Source: JAWWPG01 sp038327385 (GTDB lineage: Bacteria > Actinomycetota > Actinomycetes > Propionibacteriales > Nocardioidaceae). Taken from it: DNA of 9,833 nucleotides. Positions within the stretch are counted from its first letter, which is position 1, and every line of letters starts with the position of its first letter. The translations under genes were made by a program, and so were the position numbers. Positions 6,490-9,833 of this stretch are shown piece by piece. The notes beneath the pieces were generated by a model. It made no database searches and was not told the origin of the DNA. It saw nothing but the letters and a program-made list of their open reading frames with translations. The stretch covers positions 1 to 9,833 of the forward strand of contig JBBQKY010000093.1 in NCBI GenBank assembly GCA_038327385.1, given 5' to 3'.

Positions 6490-6628
6490 GGGCAGCACAC
6501 CGGTGAGTCGGACAGTGGGATTCTCCGCCCCGTGCATGGTGCAGACGAGGTGACGCGCCGCCGGATTCGTTTGCGGTTGGCCGGGGGGTCCGCCTTACCG
6601 CCGCCTCTCACACTCCACCTCCGCGATC
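6490..6628 (+). other. Gene-free stretch after the MFS gene, with an imperfect hairpin
   Basis: No ORF of convincing composition is seen here. GCGGT (6573-6577) pairs with ACCGC (6597-6601), and an inner GGC (6579-6581) can pair with GCC (6592-6594) around a G-rich loop. This could terminate the TetR-MFS transcript, but there is no T-run and the stem is interrupted. Confidence 0.25.
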
Positions 6629-6654
6629 GGGCTAAGCGCTGCCGTCGTGGGTAC
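6629..6654 (+). promoter_or_regulatory. Candidate SigB/SigF-type stress promoter of the DUF7218-like gene
   Basis: GGGCT (6629-6633) and GGGTAC (6649-6654) are spaced by 15 nt. The pattern fits GNNT-N14-16-GGGTAC/T, the consensus of the SigB/SigF general-stress sigma group in Streptomyces and mycobacteria. The start point would be near 6661, with a leader of about 47 nt. The -10 match is full; the -35 match is the degenerate part. Confidence 0.5.
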
Positions 6655-6676
6655 GGCGAAAGCAGGAGGCTTCGCC
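6655..6676. repeat. Inverted repeat at the transcription start of the DUF7218-like gene
   Basis: GGCGAA (6655-6660) and TTCGCC (6671-6676) are exact complements. With a bulged A at 6661, GC (6662-6663) also pairs with GC (6669-6670), leaving a 5-nt loop AGGAG. If transcription starts near 6661 the left arm is not in the RNA, so an operator is more likely than an RNA hairpin. Confidence 0.35.
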
Positions 6677-6707
6677 CAGCGAGAACGACCTGGCATAGGA
6701 GGTAGCC

Positions 6708-6977
6708 ATGCCGACAAAGAACAGGCGCCCGAGCGTGAAGGACGACAAGCTTTACGATCGCCTTCGCGACGAGGGCAACAGGAAGGAGAAGTCCGCGCGC
6801 ATCGCGAATGCAGCCGCTAACACCTCGCGCTCGGTGGTAGGACGCAAGGGCGGGTCGTCGCCGTCGTACGACGACTGGAAGAAGGCCGACCTGGTGAAAC
6901 GCGCCCGCGAGCTCGATGTCCCCGGCCGGTCGACGATGAGCAAGGACCAGCTGGTCAAGGCGCTGCGCGAGCACTAG
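6708..6977 (+). CDS. DUF7218-like small basic protein with SAP/Rho-N-like motif
   Basis: The 89-residue protein is small, basic and soluble. The N-terminal part, KLYDRLRDEGNRKEKSARIA (14-33) followed by NAAANTSRSVVGRKGG, is a pattern I recall from the widespread DUF7218 family. The C-terminal part, DLVKRARELDVPGRSTMSKD (61-80) and QLVKALREH, has the helix-extension-helix form of SAP and Rho-N motifs, which bind nucleic acid. A DNA- or RNA-associated role is inferred; the precise function is unknown. AGGAGG (6697-6702) lies 5 nt before the ATG. A SigB/SigF-type promoter candidate upstream suggests stress or stationary-phase expression. Its TAG stop overlaps the pyrE stop on the other strand. 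Confidence 0.88.
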   Translation: MPTKNRRPSVKDDKLYDRLRDEGNRKEKSARIANAAANTSRSVVGRKGGSSPSYDDWKKADLVKRARELDVPGRSTMSKDQLVKALREH

Positions 6978-7495
6978 TCGAGCGATGCCTGCAAGGTCTC
7001 GCGGTTGAGGGCCGGTCGAAGTTCGAGACCTGCCTCGCGGAGTCGCTCGGCGCCGCCCTGCTGGCGGTCGATCGCGCACACCACGGTATCGACGAGCGCA
7101 CCCGCCGCGCGGAGCATCGGGCAGGCTTCCAGCAGCGCACCGCCAGTCGTGACCACGTCCTCGACCAGCACGACGCGCCGGCCGTCCACCGCGTGCCCCT
7201 CAGCCGCCTTGCAGGTCCCGTACTCCTTTGCCTTCTTGCGCATGAAGACCGTCGGCAGACCAGTGAGCTGGGACAGCATGGTGGCGATCGGGATCCCGCC
7301 CAGCTCCATGCCCGCCAGCACGTCGCAGGAAGGGAGCAGCGGCACCATCGCCTCAGCTACGTCGCGCAGCAACACCGGATCCGCTTCGAAGAGGTACTTG
7401 TCGAAATACTCGTCGCTGACCTGACCCGATCGCAGCCGGAACGAGCCGGTGAGGTGGCAGGCGTCGTACACCCGTCGGGCCAGCGAGTCGGTCAT
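6974..7495 (-). CDS. pyrE: Orotate phosphoribosyltransferase
   Basis: This cytoplasmic enzyme converts orotate and PRPP to orotidine 5'-phosphate, the fifth step of pyrimidine synthesis. The 173-residue protein shows the PRPP-binding loop VVLVEDVVTTGGAL at 108-121 with the acidic pair Glu112-Asp113. It also has the basic catalytic-loop segment RKKAKEYGT (86-94), and GMELGGIPIATMLS (62-75) around the substrate pocket. Its length is at the short end of the family (about 175-215), matching compact actinobacterial and archaeal-like forms. It starts at ATG 7495. It lies 69 bp downstream of the response regulator gene on the same strand, so readthrough from the two-component operon is possible but unproven. 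No other pyr gene is in the window. Its stop codon shares CTAG with the convergent gene. Confidence 0.93.
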   Translation of the reverse strand: MTDSLARRVYDACHLTGSFRLRSGQVSDEYFDKYLFEADPVLLRDVAEAMVPLLPSCDVLAGMELGGIPIATMLSQLTGLPTVFMRKKAKEYGTCKAAEGHAVDGRRVVLVEDVVTTGGALLEACPMLRAAGALVDTVVCAIDRQQGGAERLREAGLELRPALNRETLQASLD

Positions 7496-7530
7496 GGCGC
7501 TAGCCTCTCAGACCCCTCGAAGCGGTGCCC

Positions 7531-7579
7531 GTCGCCGACAGTAGCGCGCAGGCCTAGCCGTGGCCTAGTCGTCGCCGAC
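7531..7579. repeat. Short direct repeats around the response regulator stop codon
   Basis: GTCGCCGAC occurs at 7531-7539 and 7571-7579, and GGCCTAG at 7551-7557 and 7562-7568. The second GGCCTAG contains the regulator's stop. This is probably a small local duplication trace or chance; no function is visible. Confidence 0.3.
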
Positions 7580-8197
7580 GCCGTGCCGCTCCGCCCACAA
7601 TGCGGCCTGAGTGCGATCGACCGTGCCGGTCCGTTGGAACGCCGACGACAGATGAGCCTTCACGGTGCGCTCACTGATGCCGAGGCGCCGCGCGATCTGC
7701 TTGTTGGCAAGCCCCTGGCGCACCATCGCGAGCACTTCGGTCTCCCTTGGGGTCAGCTCGACCGGTCCGATCGAGCTGCCCCCGCGCCGAGCCGACAGCA
7801 GCTCCCGCGCCGCGCGCGGATGCAGGGGCGACTCGCCACCGGCTGCCGCTCGGATACCGCTCAGCAGGTCGTCGGGCTCGGTGTCCTTCAGCAGGTAGCC
7901 GACTGCTCCGGCGTCGAGTGCAGCGATGATCCGCCCGCTGTCGGAGAACGACGTGAGTACGACGACCTGGGTATCGGGCAGCTCGGCGGCGATTCTCCGG
8001 GTGGCCTCGACACCGTCCATCCCGGGCATCTGCAGATCCATCAAAACCACGTCCGGCCTGGTGGCCCGGACCACGTCGAGCGCCTGCTCCCCATCGTTGG
8101 CGGAGCCCACCACCTCGATGCCGCCGTCCGCCAACAGCAGCTGCTCGAGCCCACGCCGTACGAGCGCGTGGTCGTCGACCAGGACGACGCTGATCAT
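7565..8197 (-). CDS. NarL/FixJ-family response regulator
   Basis: This is the output half of a two-component system, a cytoplasmic DNA-binding regulator activated by phosphorylation. The 210 residues from ATG 8197 comprise a receiver domain (1-118) and a LuxR-type helix-turn-helix (about 146-205). The receiver has acidic pocket Asp8-Asp9, phospho-acceptor Asp54 in VLMDLQMPGMDG, Thr82 and Lys104. The output domain contains LTPRETEVLAMVRQGLANKQ (148-167) and ISERTVKAHLSSAFQRTG. All phosphotransfer residues are intact. The frame is open upstream to 8461, but the extra 88 residues are Arg/Pro-rich sequence within the kinase gene. ATG 8197 overlaps the kinase stop in ATGA (4 bp), the usual coupled arrangement. 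Targets are unknown. Confidence 0.95.
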   Translation of the reverse strand: MISVVLVDDHALVRRGLEQLLLADGGIEVVGSANDGEQALDVVRATRPDVVLMDLQMPGMDGVEATRRIAAELPDTQVVVLTSFSDSGRIIAALDAGAVGYLLKDTEPDDLLSGIRAAAGGESPLHPRAARELLSARRGGSSIGPVELTPRETEVLAMVRQGLANKQIARRLGISERTVKAHLSSAFQRTGTVDRTQAALWAERHGVGDD

Positions 8198-9534
8198 GCT
8201 TCCCCCAAGGTGAGGCAGAAGGTCGTGCCGCGGCCCGGCGTGGACGAGATGTCGAGGGAACCGCCGGCTTCCTCGACGAGGTCGCGGATCGAGCGCAGCC
8301 CCAAGTGTCCGTACGGAGGGTCGACGTCGGGGTCGAAGCCGGCTCCGTCGTCGCGCACCTCCAGCTGGATGCCGCTCGGCAGGGTCGAGACCCGGACGGA
8401 GAGGCTTCGAGGCCGCCCGTGCCGGATCGCGTTGCGGACCGCCTCCTGCGCTCCGCGCCACACCAGCGCGACCCGGTCGGGGAGAACCTTGGAGGTGTCG
8501 TCAACGTCGACCGAGACCTGAACGCCTGCTGCCGCGGCCGGCGCGAGGAGGTCGTCGAGCGCTGTCGGGAGCCCCTGCGTCCGCAGGTCTGGTGGGTAGA
8601 TCTCCACCAGCAGGGAGCGTAGGGCGCGCAGGCTTCTGCGCACCCCGGCTCCCAGGGAGTCGAGCGTCTGTGTTGTCTCTGGTTGCTCGTGCAGCCGGCG
8701 GGCGGTGGCCGACAGCGCGAATGAGATCCCGGCCAGCTCCTGGACGACCCCGTCGTGCAGGTCGCGGGCGATCCGGCGGCGCTCGATGTCCGAGGCCTCG
8801 ACGGCCGCCAGCAGGAGTCGTTCCCGGTCGGCTGCCGAGCGGTCGAGCCGCCGCGCCAGGATCCAGACAAGGGGGGTGGTGAGCAACAGGAACATCACCA
8901 GTCCGGCGATGGTGATCGGACGGAAGTCGGAAGAGATGGTGGCGCTGCGTTGGGTCACATCGCTGTACGGGAAGTAGGCCTCGAACAGGAGCGGCTGACC
9001 CGACGGTGCGTGGACCTGGGTGTACACCTCCAGCAGCTTGCCCTGGCCACGCTCGAAGCGGTTCTCTGGCGCCTGCAGGTCCGAGACGTCGGCAGCGCTG
9101 CCGCCATTTGCGACGATCTCCCGCTCTTCGTCGTCGAGGGAGAACTTCTCACCGATCAGCTGCACCTTGTCCGAGTAGATGATCGTCCCGTCGCCTGCCC
9201 AGATCTTGATCCGGACGATGCGGTCGACGAGCAACCGACTCAGGACCGACCGGTCGAACCGGTCCACCGATGCCGCCCTGCCCTCGACGAGTCCGACCGG
9301 GATGGCGGGTTCGGCCACCGAGTGCGCGACCACCTGGGTCACGCTGCGGGCGTCGAAGATCGCCTGGTCTGTCGCCGCCCGGGTGCTGAACCAGCTGAGC
9401 ACCACGAGGAGGAGAACGACGGTCAGCACGCCAGCCGCGACGAACAGGACGACCGGATGCGTCCCAACGCCGCGGCGACGCAAACCAGCGGCCCCTACGA
9501 ACGGGGGCCGCTGCTTCGCTGTGCTGGTCGCCAT
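8194..9534 (-). CDS. Membrane sensor histidine kinase, HisKA_3 type with extracytoplasmic sensor
   Basis: This is the sensor partner of the response regulator encoded next to it. The 446 residues contain a basic N-tail, TM1 near 27-48, an extracytoplasmic sensor (about 50-205) and TM2 near 206-226. The HisKA_3 dimerisation domain follows, with ERRRIARDLHDGVVQELAGI (251-270, phospho-acceptor His260), then the ATPase domain with Glu364/Asn368 (EAVRNAIRHG), DDGAGFD (395-401) and GHLGLRSI (409-416). The sensor holds IKIWAGDGTIIYSD (109-122) and LLFEAYFPYSDV (182-193), which look like a single-Cache/PAS-like fold, as is common in actinobacterial kinases of this type. It lacks a clear HAMP domain. 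It starts at ATG 9534 with a weak GGAG 8 nt upstream. The signal is unknown. Confidence 0.93.
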   Translation of the reverse strand: MATSTAKQRPPFVGAAGLRRRGVGTHPVVLFVAAGVLTVVLLLVVLSWFSTRAATDQAIFDARSVTQVVAHSVAEPAIPVGLVEGRAASVDRFDRSVLSRLLVDRIVRIKIWAGDGTIIYSDKVQLIGEKFSLDDEEREIVANGGSAADVSDLQAPENRFERGQGKLLEVYTQVHAPSGQPLLFEAYFPYSDVTQRSATISSDFRPITIAGLVMFLLLTTPLVWILARRLDRSAADRERLLLAAVEASDIERRRIARDLHDGVVQELAGISFALSATARRLHEQPETTQTLDSLGAGVRRSLRALRSLLVEIYPPDLRTQGLPTALDDLLAPAAAAGVQVSVDVDDTSKVLPDRVALVWRGAQEAVRNAIRHGRPRSLSVRVSTLPSGIQLEVRDDGAGFDPDVDPPYGHLGLRSIRDLVEEAGGSLDISSTPGRGTTFCLTLGEA

Positions 9535-9553
9535 GCGATCGCTCCGATCTCGG

Positions 9554-9564
9554 CACCAGTATGG
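9554..9564 (-). promoter_or_regulatory. Candidate -10 region of the kinase-regulator operon (shared 11-mer)
   Basis: The minus strand reads CCATACTGGTG, identical to 3211-3221. CATACT (9558-9563) could serve as a -10 box, with a start near 9551 and a leader of about 17 nt. No convincing -35 box is seen. Confidence 0.3.
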
Positions 9565-9577
9565 CGGGACTGCCGGG

Positions 9578-9833
9578 TCAGAAGCTCAGGCCTCCGGAGC
9601 ATTTCTCGCCAGAATGCGTGTTCGTCGAGCGCCAGCCGATCTGGTCCGTGCCGGTGGCGTTGACCAGCAGGCGTCGCACGGTGAACGAGCCACTCGGCGC
9701 CTGGGTAGTGGCCGTGCCGGACGCGGAGACCCCGCCGTTGTGCAGGATGCGCCAGGTCCAGGTCTGCCCGGCCTTGTTGCTGTCGACCTCGCCCTCCACC
9801 TCGATACGGCCGTTGTCGGCCTTCGCCTTGAGG
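9578..9833 (-). CDS. C-terminal part of a probable exported protein of unknown function (runs off right edge)
   Basis: The frame is open from the right edge to a stop at 9578, giving about 84 residues; the true start lies beyond 9833. The GTG at 9799 is only an internal Val codon, because the preceding codons (reading K-A-D-N-G-R-I-E-V) continue the same protein style. The fragment is polar, beta-strand-rich and Thr/Ser/Gly-rich, with TTQAPSGSFTVRRLLVN and a near-terminal Cys (GEKCSGG). This pattern recalls short secreted actinobacterial proteins that carry a signal peptide and a pair of Cys residues. The signal peptide cannot be seen here. It lies 43 bp upstream of the kinase gene on the same strand, so it may be co-transcribed with it or be a target. 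No function is assigned. Confidence 0.75.
   Translation of the reverse strand, partial: LKAKADNGRIEVEGEVDSNKAGQTWTWRILHNGGVSASGTATTQAPSGSFTVRRLLVNATGTDQIGWRSTNTHSGEKCSGGLSF

Noticed and set aside
5592..6506. 304-aa plus-strand frame inside the MFS gene
   Set aside because: It is a +1 reading of the transporter, Arg-rich, with no membrane pattern and no ribosome site.
8198..8461. 88-residue N-terminal extension of the response regulator
   Set aside because: Arg/Pro-rich shadow of the kinase gene; ATG 8197 begins a canonical receiver domain.
7193..8521. 442-aa plus-strand frame opposite pyrE, the regulator and the kinase
   Set aside because: It spans three well-supported genes on the other strand and has shadow-frame composition.
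1..9833. Mobile element, phage, CRISPR or toxin-antitoxin content
   Set aside because: No transposase, integrase, spaced direct repeats, terminal inverted repeats or toxin-like small gene pair was seen; composition appears uniform by eye.

Overview
The window is GC-rich, with dense, short-spaced genes, frequent GTG starts and long antisense shadow ORFs. Its gene families are typical of high-GC Actinobacteria, and the secreted-protein fragment and the two-component pair look most like Nocardioides or relatives. That genus is an inference from protein style, not a database match. No rRNA, tRNA, CRISPR array, insertion sequence or phage gene was seen.

Left block (1-4085). A possible small membrane protein at the left edge converges on a three-gene, minus-strand, translationally coupled ABC importer of the FecBCD/BtuFCD type: Tat-type lipoprotein substrate-binding protein, then FecCD-type permease, then ATPase. 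Divergent from it, across about 114 bp holding an inverted repeat and a candidate promoter, is a 257-aa protein I recall as DUF6390. Its C-terminal third reads like a HypC-type hydrogenase maturation chaperone. Together this suggests, as a hypothesis, metal uptake linked to metalloenzyme (perhaps [NiFe]-hydrogenase) assembly.

Middle block (4164-6489). A TetR-family repressor is followed by a 14-TM DHA2-type MFS exporter, a classic drug-efflux pair. A 33-bp near-perfect palindrome covers the core promoter of the repressor gene. The -10 box sits so close to the ATG that the repressor mRNA is probably leaderless.

Right block (6490-9833). A small stress-type protein (DUF7218-like, with a C-terminal SAP/Rho-N-like helical motif) lies behind a sequence resembling a SigB/SigF-type promoter. 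It converges on pyrE, and the two stop codons share one CTAG. Upstream of pyrE, on the same minus strand, lie a NarL-type response regulator, its sensor histidine kinase (start and stop overlapping by 4 bp), and the C-terminal part of a probable exported protein that runs off the right edge.

No gene-free stretch exceeds 300 bp; the longest is 6490-6707. The most interesting items are the HypC-like domain, its divergent pairing with the importer, and the promoter architectures at 4164-4207 and 6629-6676.
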